Assembly (NCBI RefSeq): GCF_000420825.1
Contig: NZ_ATVR01000014.1
Span: 25,461 to 89,460 of the forward strand
Direction: 5' to 3'
Length of the DNA: 64,000 bases
Origin: Butyrivibrio sp. AE2015
Lineage (GTDB): Bacteria; Bacillota; Clostridia; Lachnospirales; Lachnospiraceae
Both the position numbers and the translations under genes were made by a program. The notes below the pieces were generated by a model. The model searched no databases and was not told where the DNA came from. It saw only the letters and a list, made by a program, of their open reading frames with translations. This document shows, piece by piece, positions 26,866 to 35,276 of the stretch (position 1 is its first letter; each line of letters opens with the position of its first letter).

Positions 26866-28353
26866 TCAACGCACGTAATTGGTTCCGTTTGACTTATAAT
26901 AATCGTGCTCTAAGATCTCGCCATCTTCATCATAGATGATAAGCTGAATATCCTCCAGATAATGAATATCATCATAGAGATAGTTGGTATCCTGATCCTC
27001 ATCAGAATACAAGAGCCTGAAATAGTGCTCAACAGGCTGATAGTTAAGAGTGCCAAGCGCTGTACTCATGCCACTCAGGCTATCGCCCTCACTTGCCTCA
27101 TACATCTTGTCATGAGAGTTGTCTTTTACCAGAATATATGGTCCGGTGGTGGTATCAATCTTGTTGGTCATAGAAGACTTGATCACCATTCTCTTTAGAT
27201 AATCATCCAAAAATACAGGTGAACCATCGTTTACATACAGCACGAAATTGTAATCTTCAAGGCAAAGAAGGTCAAGCTTAATATAAAGATTGTCCTCAGT
27301 GAAAAGAACATCATCAAGTTCTTCATTAAAATCCTCTACACACTGCTGCCAATATGCGTATCTGTCATCGCCTCTGTGATCTGTAAGATCTCCTGTGTCT
27401 GAAAGCCACTGTCCCATGTAATCAGAAACTTTTTTGGCTCCGACTACGTTAAGGTGACTGCGGTCATTAAGATCGGTATTAACATCTATCACATCTTCTT
27501 CCAGCATATTGATATAAGGAACATCATACATTTCGGATATCTCTCCGGCCCTTATAGCTGCCGCCTTGTCTTTTACACCGGCTGCAAAGGGAATAAATGT
27601 CGTAACTACGTTTATCCCCTTGTCCTGACAAAGCTCGATAATCTTCTCAAGATACTCTGTTCCAACAGTATCCTCTGTCAAAAGATCTGCCTCTGTAACA
27701 TCAGGATGCTGCTCAGGTTCAAGTTCCACATCATATCTCATCTCTGCGCCAAAGAGGTGATTTCTTTCTGCTGTTCCCGTTATTGTCTTAAAATCATTTT
27801 CATTTAAGTATTTCCAACGGTTGTGGTAAATAATAAACTCATATAAGAACTCATTTTTAACGCTTTTTCTCTGGATAAGGTCATCTATGGCTTCTCTTTT
27901 AAGATCGTTTAAAGGCCAGGCATCCATATTGAGATGGAGCTGCTCAACTGCAGTATTTACCTCATCCTCATCATCAAACTCTTCTCTGTTATCCAGGTAC
28001 CTGATATTTTTCTCAAGCATGTAAGCATCCACAACAACCCACTTTGGTGTGCAGTACTCAAGAGCTTCCTTAAGTTCCCAGTAAGTAGCCTGCAGCATTG
28101 CGCCATGTCCGCCCATGTTATAAGAGGTTATTCCATAATCCTCAAAAAGGAATACCGGGTTAATGGCATTAATTACATGGGATGATCCCATAAAAAGTAC
28201 GTCTATGTTATCTTTTTTAGCTTCGTTAAAAAAATCGGTGTATTTATAATCACTGTCTTTTCGCTTAAGGATCACGATCGCAGCTAAAATGGCAAGACCA
28301 AGCAGGAGCAGAAAGATTATTGATTTAAGAATGTTAATCAGTGTCTTTTTCAT
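26866..28353 (-). CDS. SGNH-type membrane-anchored partner of MBOAT copy 2
   Basis: About 495 aa. An N-terminal span (LKSIIFLLLLGLAILAAIVI) is followed by an outer SGNH domain with block I VLFMGSSHVINA, YNMGGHGAMLQ and a C-terminal catalytic-type DRSHLNVVGAKKV (Asp, His). A less conserved C-terminal region of about 170 residues follows. I chose the ATG at 28353 because AAGGAAG lies seven bases upstream. The open frame extends to 28416 only by running into palindromic element B. The MBOAT gene is immediately upstream, so the two probably act together in acyl transfer to an extracellular polymer. Confidence 0.78.
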   Translation of the reverse strand: MKKTLINILKSIIFLLLLGLAILAAIVILKRKDSDYKYTDFFNEAKKDNIDVLFMGSSHVINAINPVFLFEDYGITSYNMGGHGAMLQATYWELKEALEYCTPKWVVVDAYMLEKNIRYLDNREEFDDEDEVNTAVEQLHLNMDAWPLNDLKREAIDDLIQRKSVKNEFLYEFIIYHNRWKYLNENDFKTITGTAERNHLFGAEMRYDVELEPEQHPDVTEADLLTEDTVGTEYLEKIIELCQDKGINVVTTFIPFAAGVKDKAAAIRAGEISEMYDVPYINMLEEDVIDVNTDLNDRSHLNVVGAKKVSDYMGQWLSDTGDLTDHRGDDRYAYWQQCVEDFNEELDDVLFTEDNLYIKLDLLCLEDYNFVLYVNDGSPVFLDDYLKRMVIKSSMTNKIDTTTGPYILVKDNSHDKMYEASEGDSLSGMSTALGTLNYQPVEHYFRLLYSDEDQDTNYLYDDIHYLEDIQLIIYDEDGEILEHDYYKSNGTNYVR

Positions 28354-28380
28354 GGTTAAACTTCCTTGAAATATTATACT

Positions 28381-28454
28381 TTTTGATGATATACGGATTG
28401 CTCTCCATGCGAGCATGGAGCCACATTTGATTTTGAATTCCTATATCATCAAAA
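28381..28454. repeat. Nested palindromic element B, overlapping a stop codon
   Basis: A 74-bp element with perfect 13-bp terminal inverted repeats, TTTTGATGATATA (28381-28393) and TATATCATCAAAA (28442-28454), around an inner hairpin CTCCATGC/GCATGGAG (28403-28420). It shares the string ACGGATTGCT and the ATGATGA-type ends with element A at 10039. As in A, the TGA of the upstream gene (28449-28451) lies within the terminal repeat. No T-run follows. Confidence 0.75.
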
Positions 28455-29921
28455 CTGTTGGTAGATAAATGCTGCGCTGTCGTAGCCGGGACCCCAGATT
28501 CCAAAGATGAGGATTGCAACAATGGCTGCAATTCCAATGACATATCTGATCCAGATGCCCTGCTTAAGGATCCTCTCTCTTATAACAAAACCGTTATAGC
28601 TCACTATATCTGTGACGATCACAATGATAAGTCCCACAATCGCCACGAAGAAGTCCGCATTATCAAGTCCGTGCTTAAAAAGGCTGCCGTCGGCCAGCAT
28701 CCAGGGTGTAAACACAAAACTGTTCTTAATTATTAGAAGGGCCTGTGAAATGGATGTAGCCCTAAAGAAAACCCACGCAAAGTTAACAAGTAAAAAGGTC
28801 ACCATTATTTTCAGTGCTCTATGTGAAAAGGCATGTCTTTCTACCTTAAACACATTCACACAAAAGTCTCTGACAGGCTTTAGGACATAGCCTGTAACCT
28901 GGAACAGGCCGTGCAAAAGTCCCCATGCCACAAATGTCCAATTGGCTCCGTGCCAAAGCCCACTGACAGCAAATACGATCATGATGTTGAGGTACTTCCT
29001 TGCTGTACCTTTTCGGTTTCCGCCAAGCGGAATGTACAGATAGTCCCTTAACCATGTAGAGAGTGAGATATGCCATCTTCTCCAGAAACCTGCAATACTG
29101 CTTGCAAGGTATGGGCAATTAAAGTTATCCATTACTTCAATTCCAAGGATCCTTGAAATACCAATCGCGATATGTGAATATCCTGCAAAGTCAGTGTATA
29201 TTTCAAATGTATAGAACAATGTAGCGACAAGGGTTGTAAAACCGACAGCCTCATCAGGATACATGTACACGTTATTAACGAAAATTGCCAGTCTGTCAGC
29301 AACCACAAGCTTTAAAAAATATCCCCAGATCACTTCCAAAAGTCCATCCCTAAGCATGTCATAGTCAACAGTCAAAGGGAAGTTAAACTGTGGCAGCATA
29401 TTTTTGGCTCTTTCGATAGGTCCCTGCGTTATCTGTGGAAAGAAAGATACGTATAGCCCAAACTTAAGAGGATTCTTTTCCGCAATGAGATCTCCTCGGT
29501 ATACATCAATCAGGTATCCGATGATTTTTAACATGTAAAAAGAAATTCCAAGAGTCGCAATGAGATTTAAATTTACTGCATCTTCCAATCTGCCTGACAG
29601 TGATAGAAAGGTCTTTTCAATAAAATTCAGATACTTGCAGGCGATAAGCACCGCAATGTGGACCGCTATGGCAAAGGCAAGAACCTTCACACTTGCTTTA
29701 CCTGCAGCATTTTTCTGTTTACTTTTCTCAATCCAAAGCCCGAAACCATAAGATAGTGCAATTGAAACTATGAGCACTGCTGCGCTCTTAACATCAATAC
29801 TGGCGTAAAAGAATAAACTGGTTATCAAAAGCCAGATATACTTAAACTTTCTCGGGATTATAAAATTAATCACTACAACTATAGGAAGAAATATAAAGAA
29901 TTCTGTCGATACCAACTGCAT
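28449..29921 (-). CDS. MBOAT-family O-acyltransferase, copy 2
   Basis: A 490-aa polytopic acyltransferase of the AlgI/PatA/DltB type. Hallmarks are ISFYMLKIIGYLID, FFPQITQGPIERA, YTDFAGYSHIAIGI, FWRRWHISLSTWLRDYLYIPLGG, and GLWHGANWTFVAWGLLHG with both histidines. AAGGGGA precedes the ATG, and the GT2 gene ends 12 bases upstream. It likely carries acyl groups across the membrane for the SGNH protein encoded next. Sequence details differ from the copy at 18978, suggesting a different acceptor rather than recent duplication. Its stop codon lies inside palindromic element B. Confidence 0.92.
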   Translation of the reverse strand: MQLVSTEFFIFLPIVVVINFIIPRKFKYIWLLITSLFFYASIDVKSAAVLIVSIALSYGFGLWIEKSKQKNAAGKASVKVLAFAIAVHIAVLIACKYLNFIEKTFLSLSGRLEDAVNLNLIATLGISFYMLKIIGYLIDVYRGDLIAEKNPLKFGLYVSFFPQITQGPIERAKNMLPQFNFPLTVDYDMLRDGLLEVIWGYFLKLVVADRLAIFVNNVYMYPDEAVGFTTLVATLFYTFEIYTDFAGYSHIAIGISRILGIEVMDNFNCPYLASSIAGFWRRWHISLSTWLRDYLYIPLGGNRKGTARKYLNIMIVFAVSGLWHGANWTFVAWGLLHGLFQVTGYVLKPVRDFCVNVFKVERHAFSHRALKIMVTFLLVNFAWVFFRATSISQALLIIKNSFVFTPWMLADGSLFKHGLDNADFFVAIVGLIIVIVTDIVSYNGFVIRERILKQGIWIRYVIGIAAIVAILIFGIWGPGYDSAAFIYQQF

Positions 29922-29933
29922 AGCGGATTCCCC

Positions 29934-30872
29934 TTAAAAATTGATTCTTTTCTCCTCAACTACAATAGGTCTGTTGATCACACGGGTGTTGATATTAAGG
30001 ATATACTCACCCATAAGGCCTATGAAAAATAGCTGGATAGCGCCAATCAGGAACATACCAATGATCATTGGTGCGTAACCTGCATGGAAGCTATACCAAT
30101 GTGTCAGTTTTAATACAAGGTACACAAAAGCAACGATAAGATCCACAAGAGCACAAATAAATCCTGCAATTGTACACAGCCTTAAGCCCACCTTGGTATA
30201 TGAAGTGATGCTGAGCATAGCTGCGTCATACAATGTATAAAAATTGTTGTGTGTCTTTCCCGCTCTTCTCTGAGGCTGCTCATACTCAACTGTTGTCATG
30301 TTAAAGCCCTCGCCGTACTCGGCAACAATTCCTCTTATAAAAGGGATTGGATCACCAAGCTGTCTAAGAAGCTGGATAAATGTTTTATCATAAAGGCCAA
30401 AACCTGTGAAATGCTCTATCATACGAACGCTGGACATATTCTTTATCATCTTGTAATAGCAGCTTCTGAGGAAATAGATAAATCCATTCTCTTTGCTTGA
30501 TGACTTAACACCACTTACAATCTTATGTCCTTCTTCCCATTTTCTCACAAAAACAGGTATAAGCTCAACAGGATCCTGGAAATCTGCACAAATTGGAATA
30601 ACACAGTCTCCATCCAGTGAACACATGCCATGAAACGGAGAATTGAACTGTCCAAAATTTGTAACATTAAAAATTGCTTTTATCTTTTTGTTACCGGCGC
30701 AGATAGCTTCTATCTTTTCCCTTGTGCCATCTGTGGATGCATTATCTATAAACACGATCTCATAGTCATATTCAGGGAGCTTATTTACTAAAACCTCCTC
30801 TGCTGCCTTGGATATTCCTTCTACGTTTTCCGCCTCATTAAAACAAGGTATTAAAATACTAATCTTTTTCAC
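29934..30872 (-). CDS. GtrB/DPM1-like GT2 polyprenyl-phosphate sugar transferase
   Basis: A 312-aa GT2 enzyme with two C-terminal membrane spans (about residues 228-300), the layout of GtrB/ArnC/DPM1 proteins that make undecaprenyl-phosphate-sugar. It has the N-terminal ISILIPCFNEAENV, FIDNASTDGT, and the metal site ICADFQDPVELI. The start is GTG, with AAGAGG seven bases upstream. An intrinsic terminator-like hairpin sits between this gene and the preceding oxidoreductase gene. It may provide the donor for one of the membrane GT-C enzymes in the locus. Confidence 0.9.
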   Translation of the reverse strand: MKKISILIPCFNEAENVEGISKAAEEVLVNKLPEYDYEIVFIDNASTDGTREKIEAICAGNKKIKAIFNVTNFGQFNSPFHGMCSLDGDCVIPICADFQDPVELIPVFVRKWEEGHKIVSGVKSSSKENGFIYFLRSCYYKMIKNMSSVRMIEHFTGFGLYDKTFIQLLRQLGDPIPFIRGIVAEYGEGFNMTTVEYEQPQRRAGKTHNNFYTLYDAAMLSITSYTKVGLRLCTIAGFICALVDLIVAFVYLVLKLTHWYSFHAGYAPMIIGMFLIGAIQLFFIGLMGEYILNINTRVINRPIVVEEKRINF

Positions 30873-30897
30873 AATTAAACCTCTTAAAATCTTTTAT

Positions 30898-30929
30898 AAA
30901 AATAAGGGTGTGACACTATTGCCACACCC
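30898..30929 (-). terminator. Intrinsic terminator or attenuator after the FAD oxidoreductase gene
   Basis: On the minus strand a 7-bp stem GGGTGTG/CACACCC (30906-30929) is followed by TTATTTTTAT. It starts about eight bases after the oxidoreductase stop and only about 25 bases before the GTG of the next gene on the same strand. No promoter fits in the remaining gap, so downstream genes need partial read-through. Confidence 0.75.
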
Positions 30930-30936
30930 ATAAAAC

Positions 30937-32514
30937 TCAATCTACCTCAACCTCTTCTTCAGGTGCTGAATCAGATTCGTGATATTCCTTCTCAGTGTTG
31001 ACATTCCATATATTACTTCGATCAGTCTCCCCACTAAGAATGTTCTTAACCGTCTCAAAAGAAGTACACATTGAATGATCAATGTTGTTGTATCTGTGCT
31101 GACCATTACGTCCAACACAATACAGATTATCTATGGTATTGAGATAATCCACAAGTTTATCCATCTCTTCATAAGTATCAAAGTAAGCCGGATAAGCTTT
31201 TTTAACTCTCTCCATGTGATAATCGATAACCTCATCAGCGCTGCTGATAAGATTAAGTGTAACCATCTCTCCAATTGCCATTTCGGCAAATTCATCTTCA
31301 GTCATATTCCACATTGAATCACCTTCAAAGCAGAAATACTCAAGTCCAACCCAAACTGTATTCTCCAGGTCTTTTACAAGGTATGGAGACCAGTTGTTAT
31401 AAATCTGGAAACGTCCCATCTTAACTGTTCTGTCCTGAACATAAACCCAGTTATCAGGAACGATATTACCTATAGTCTTAATCTTGGTCTTGTTCTCAAG
31501 GTTAAGCTTGGGAACCAAAACTCCAAGAGTCATATAATCTCTATATGGAAGGCCCTTGGCAATTCTAAGCGGCTCTGCAGGAACATCGTTCATTCCCTCA
31601 ACAAGGTCCTTAACAGGCATTGAGCTTATTACTATATCGCCATCAATCTCCATCTCTTTTCCATCAAAAAGATATGTTATTCCCTTGATGTGATCACCCT
31701 GTTTTCTGATCTTGGTAACCTTGGCGTTACAAACGATGGTGCCGCCCAGGTTCTTTATCTCAGCTGCTGTGACATCCCACAGTTGGCCAGGTCCAAGCTT
31801 AGGATAGCTGAACTCCTCGATAAGAGATGTCTCCACCTTTCCATCAGTCTTACCTGACTTCTTGCGGAAAGCATTCTTAAGAACTGCAAGGATTGATACG
31901 CCCTTAACTCTCTGGGCTCCCCATGACGGATCGATCTCTGATGGGTGTCTACCCCAAAGGTTCTCTGTATAGTACTCAAAGAACATTGAATAGAGCTTCT
32001 TACCAAATCTGTTTACATAGAAATCCTCAAGAGACTTCTCTTCTCTCTTAAAGATCATAGCCCACAAATATGAGAATCCACAGGCTATTGTCTTGACAAG
32101 GCCCATGTTCTTAAAAGTTTCGACCTTAAGTGAGATTGGATAATCATAGAACTTTCTGTCAAAAAAGATTCTTGATACCCTGTTTCTGCGAAGCATTACT
32201 CTGTCTGTCTTCTCAGGATCAGGACCGCCCTCTGCCATTGTCATAGGCCTGTCTAAAACAATGTCATCGTATGTAGGCGCTCCCTGAAGGGGAAGCATTT
32301 TCTGCCACCACTCATTGACCTCAGGAACTTTTGAAAAGAACCTGTGTCCACCCATATCCATACGGTTACCTTTATAATTAACTGTTCTGGAAATACCACC
32401 GAACTGATCAGTTTCTTCGAAAACAACTACCTGATAATCCTTTGACTTAGTCAGGAGCTCATATGCCGCTGTAAGTCCTGCAGGGCCTGCCCCGATAATA
32501 ATTACTTTTTTCAT
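30937..32514 (-). CDS. FAD-dependent oxidoreductase (amine-oxidase/UDP-galactopyranose-mutase-like)
   Basis: A 525-aa flavoprotein. The N-terminal dinucleotide-binding motif is [17 protein letters not shown], followed by [24 protein letters not shown], which fits the amino-oxidase/UGM-like group often seen in glycan clusters. C-terminal [18 protein letters not shown] resembles the FAD-contacting segment of UDP-galactopyranose mutases, but at 525 aa it is longer than classical UGM (about 370-400). It is first in its transcription unit, has a good divergent promoter, and is followed by a terminator-like hairpin. A lipid- or nucleotide-sugar substrate is plausible but not shown. Confidence 0.82.
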   Translation of the reverse strand: MKKVIIIGAGPAGLTAAYELLTKSKDYQVVVFEETDQFGGISRTVNYKGNRMDMGGHRFFSKVPEVNEWWQKMLPLQGAPTYDDIVLDRPMTMAEGGPDPEKTDRVMLRRNRVSRIFFDRKFYDYPISLKVETFKNMGLVKTIACGFSYLWAMIFKREEKSLEDFYVNRFGKKLYSMFFEYYTENLWGRHPSEIDPSWGAQRVKGVSILAVLKNAFRKKSGKTDGKVETSLIEEFSYPKLGPGQLWDVTAAEIKNLGGTIVCNAKVTKIRKQGDHIKGITYLFDGKEMEIDGDIVISSMPVKDLVEGMNDVPAEPLRIAKGLPYRDYMTLGVLVPKLNLENKTKIKTIGNIVPDNWVYVQDRTVKMGRFQIYNNWSPYLVKDLENTVWVGLEYFCFEGDSMWNMTEDEFAEMAIGEMVTLNLISSADEVIDYHMERVKKAYPAYFDTYEEMDKLVDYLNTIDNLYCVGRNGQHRYNNIDHSMCTSFETVKNILSGETDRSNIWNVNTEKEYHESDSAPEEEVEVD

Positions 32515-32555
32515 CTAACTTTCCTCTTCTTAGTTAGTGTTTTAACAATAAGAGT

Positions 32556-32584
32556 AGTATACAACACCCCACCCTTTTCTTCAA
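32556..32584 (-). promoter_or_regulatory. Promoter of the leftward operon starting at the FAD gene
   Basis: On the minus strand TTGAAG (32579-32584) and TATACT (32556-32561) are 17 bases apart, about 42 bases before the FAD oxidoreductase ATG. Together with the plus-strand promoter at 32603 it forms a compact divergent control region of about 160 bases. Confidence 0.6.
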
Positions 32585-32602
32585 CAAACTTGTATTATAT
32601 CA

Positions 32603-32631
32603 TTGTTTTTTCCAATATCGACTGATATAAT
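32603..32631 (+). promoter_or_regulatory. Promoter of the rightward MBOAT/AlgX-like pair
   Basis: TTGTTT (32603-32608) and a perfect TATAAT (32626-32631) are separated by 17 bases, about 43 bases before the TTG start of the MBOAT gene. This is the only strong plus-strand promoter seen in the glycan region. Confidence 0.65.
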
Positions 32632-32673
32632 TTTTATGCTCAAAATAAAGAATATATTTGAAGGTGAACAGCT

Positions 32674-34074
32674 TTGGTATTTAGTTCAGTAACGTTTATT
32701 TTTGTTTTTTTACCCGTAACTCTTTTATTATATTATCTACTTCGTGGAAAAGCTCGTAATGTATGGCTTTTAATTACGAGCTTGTTTTTTTATGCCTTTG
32801 GAGGAATTTCTTTTCTTCCAATAATGCTTGCATCCATTGTGATCAACTATCTTGGCGGCTTGTCAATGCTTAAGTTCACAGCCGAAAAGTCCAGGAAGAT
32901 AGCCCTTTCCTTATTTGTTCTTGCCAATGTATTTTTGCTTGGATATTGGAAGTATTTCAACTTTTTCACTGATGTAGCTGAAAAGATCACAGGCAAAAGT
33001 TTTAATCTTCAGCCTGTACTTCTTCCTATTGGTATTTCTTTTTTCACCTTCCAGGGAATGTCCTATGTGATCGATTGCTACCGCAAAAAAGTTACACCAA
33101 ATAAGAACTTTCTTACTGTAGCTCTTTACATATCAATGTTTCCTCAGCTCATAGCAGGTCCCATTGTCCGATATGAAGATATCTGTAATCAGCTTGAATC
33201 AAGGCAGTTTACAGCTGACGACATAGCATCAGGCCTTAGGAAATTCACAGTCGGTCTTGCTAAAAAAGCTGTTCTTGCCAATTCATTCGGAGTTGTTGCA
33301 GATCAGATATTTAATATACAACCGGATGAGCACAGGTTGATCGTTGCCTGGCTTGGTATTATCAGTTACTCACTGCAGCTATACTACGACTTTGCCGGAT
33401 ACTCAGATATGGCCATCGGACTTGGAAGAATGATGGGCTTTACCTTCCCTGAAAATTTCAACTATCCATTCATTTCAAAATCCTACCGTGAACTCTGGAC
33501 AAGATGGCATATGACCCTTGGCACATGGTTTAGAGAATATGTATATATTCCTCTTGGTGGAAGCCGCGTTTCAACTTTGAGAGGCTTCTTTAATATATTT
33601 GTTGTTTCGTTTCTGACAGGTTTTTGGCACGGCGCCGACTACACATATGTTGTCTGGGGACTTTCAATGGCTGTTATCAATTGCATTGAAAAAGCCACAA
33701 ACTTCCCTAAAAAGCTTGGAAAACTCGGGCATGTCTACACGCTTCTCATATGGCATCTGACGCTAGTAGTATTCAGATCCCCAAGCATCACCTACGCTGC
33801 AGGCTACATCCGCTCACTATTTGGTCTTCTTAAGATAAACCGTGTCGGATTTGAACCATCCTGGTATTTTGACAGATATTACGTTTTCATGCTTGTTGTC
33901 GGAATCCTCTGCTCAACACCTGTTGTAAAGAGTCTTTGGATAAAGACATCAGGAAAGCTTTCCCTTTCTTCAAAAGATCTTTGTGCCAATGTTATCGCAC
34001 TTGTTCTTTTTGCTATATCCTGCATGTACATTATGACTTCAACATATAACCCGTTTATATACTTCCAGTTTTAA
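32674..34074 (+). CDS. MBOAT-family O-acyltransferase, copy 3
   Basis: A 466-aa membrane acyltransferase on the plus strand. The start is a TTG (the MVFSS N-terminus is typical of the family), with AAGGTG seven bases upstream. Hallmarks are PIGISFFTFQGMSYVID, MFPQLIAGPIVRYE, YYDFAGYSDMAIGL, LWTRWHMTLGTWFREYVYIPLGG and FWHGADYTYVVWG. Unlike copies 1 and 2, the second His-Gly after this block is replaced by SMAV, a notable difference whose effect is unknown. It is co-transcribed with an AlgX-like partner nine bases downstream and ends in a strong terminator. Confidence 0.92.
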   Translation: MVFSSVTFIFVFLPVTLLLYYLLRGKARNVWLLITSLFFYAFGGISFLPIMLASIVINYLGGLSMLKFTAEKSRKIALSLFVLANVFLLGYWKYFNFFTDVAEKITGKSFNLQPVLLPIGISFFTFQGMSYVIDCYRKKVTPNKNFLTVALYISMFPQLIAGPIVRYEDICNQLESRQFTADDIASGLRKFTVGLAKKAVLANSFGVVADQIFNIQPDEHRLIVAWLGIISYSLQLYYDFAGYSDMAIGLGRMMGFTFPENFNYPFISKSYRELWTRWHMTLGTWFREYVYIPLGGSRVSTLRGFFNIFVVSFLTGFWHGADYTYVVWGLSMAVINCIEKATNFPKKLGKLGHVYTLLIWHLTLVVFRSPSITYAAGYIRSLFGLLKINRVGFEPSWYFDRYYVFMLVVGILCSTPVVKSLWIKTSGKLSLSSKDLCANVIALVLFAISCMYIMTSTYNPFIYFQF

Positions 34075-34083
34075 GAGGCTCTC

Positions 34084-35235
34084 ATGAGAAAAAAAATAAA
34101 TCTATCCTTTATTTTAATAATGTTCATATGTACCTTTTTCCCGGCTCTTTTAGCCCACAGAGAGATTGACAGGGTCGCAGATATGGAAAACCGTTACTAC
34201 GCCAATCCTCCTGTGATCTATGATGAAAATGGTTTTAACACCAGCTTCAATACAGAATTTGACAGCTTTATAAGTGATAATGTAAGAGGCCGATCTCTTC
34301 TCGTGATCCTTAACTCCAGGCTTCAGTATCTCCTGTTTGGAAGGCTTACCAACAGCAGCATCAAAGCCAATGATGAGGGCGAAATATTTGATTCAACATC
34401 TGACCACATTTCATCATTTCAGGTAAGTAACCCTTACACTGATGATGAAACAGCTCATTATGCCTCATCTCTTCAAAAGCTTTCAGACCATTTAGGTGAA
34501 ATGGGCATCGATTTTTACTATATGCAGACCTATACCAAGGAAACTATTTATCCGGAAAAATACTTCAAAGGTATAAACAGATTTTCAACGGAAACCAATG
34601 CTCTTAAAGTGGGAAAAGAAATTCAGACAGCAACAGATGTCAAAATGATACCCATCTATGATCTCATGGTAGCTCATAAAGATGAAGATATTTACTACAA
34701 GATCACAGATACCATCCACTGGAATCAGGCAGGCGCCTACATTGGTTATCGCTCAATTATGGATACAATAACCAAAGATCATACTTCTCTGAAATCATTA
34801 AATGAAGATGATTATGAGATAGGGACCTTAGAATCAACACTTAACACTTTTGGCCTCCACTATCCTATTCCTGAAGTTGAACCCACATACACTATCACAG
34901 ATCCAAAGGCTGTAGAAAAAACAGATGAGCTTGATGAAGATTTTGTAGCAAAGCTCACCTACAAAGAGCACACTCACTACTACACCAATGACAGCTGTGG
35001 CAATGACCTGAAAATCCTTTTGATAAATGACAGTTTCATTCGAATGTTCTTAAAAGATGATATAGCAGAGAGCTTTTCAGAGACCCTGTCCATTCACTGG
35101 GACAACCTCCAAAAGCTCGATGAAGTTCTTGAATACTATCATCCTGACATAGTTCTTCTTGAAACAGCAGATGTGCCATCAGCACTTGATACAGTCGTTC
35201 CGTACGTAAATAACTATAGCGATAACCTTGAATAA
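34084..35235 (+). CDS. AlgX/AlgJ-like (DHHW-type) acetyl-transfer partner protein
   Basis: A 383-aa exported protein with an N-terminal signal anchor (about residues 5-22). ADMENRYYANPPV and FDSFISDNVRGRSLLVILNS match the DHHW/AlgX-like family found beside MBOATs. The catalytic-type ITDTIHWNQAGAYIGY (Asp and His before Trp) is present, with a later LLINDSFIRMF supplying the serine block. It should take the acyl group delivered by the adjacent MBOAT and place it on a polymer outside the membrane. It forms a two-gene operon with its own promoter and terminator. Confidence 0.85.
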   Translation: MRKKINLSFILIMFICTFFPALLAHREIDRVADMENRYYANPPVIYDENGFNTSFNTEFDSFISDNVRGRSLLVILNSRLQYLLFGRLTNSSIKANDEGEIFDSTSDHISSFQVSNPYTDDETAHYASSLQKLSDHLGEMGIDFYYMQTYTKETIYPEKYFKGINRFSTETNALKVGKEIQTATDVKMIPIYDLMVAHKDEDIYYKITDTIHWNQAGAYIGYRSIMDTITKDHTSLKSLNEDDYEIGTLESTLNTFGLHYPIPEVEPTYTITDPKAVEKTDELDEDFVAKLTYKEHTHYYTNDSCGNDLKILLINDSFIRMFLKDDIAESFSETLSIHWDNLQKLDEVLEYYHPDIVLLETADVPSALDTVVPYVNNYSDNLE

Positions 35236-35239
35236 AATA

Positions 35240-35273
35240 ATACCCATGAGAAAAATCTCATGGGTATTTTTAT
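35240..35273 (+). terminator. Strong bidirectional intrinsic terminator
   Basis: A perfect 12-bp stem (35240-35251 with 35256-35267) around an AAAA loop, followed by TTTTTATTT. The minus strand has an equally AT-rich flank after the stem. It lies between the convergent AlgX-like and SGNH lipoprotein genes and can serve both. Confidence 0.9.
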
Positions 35274-35276
35274 TTA

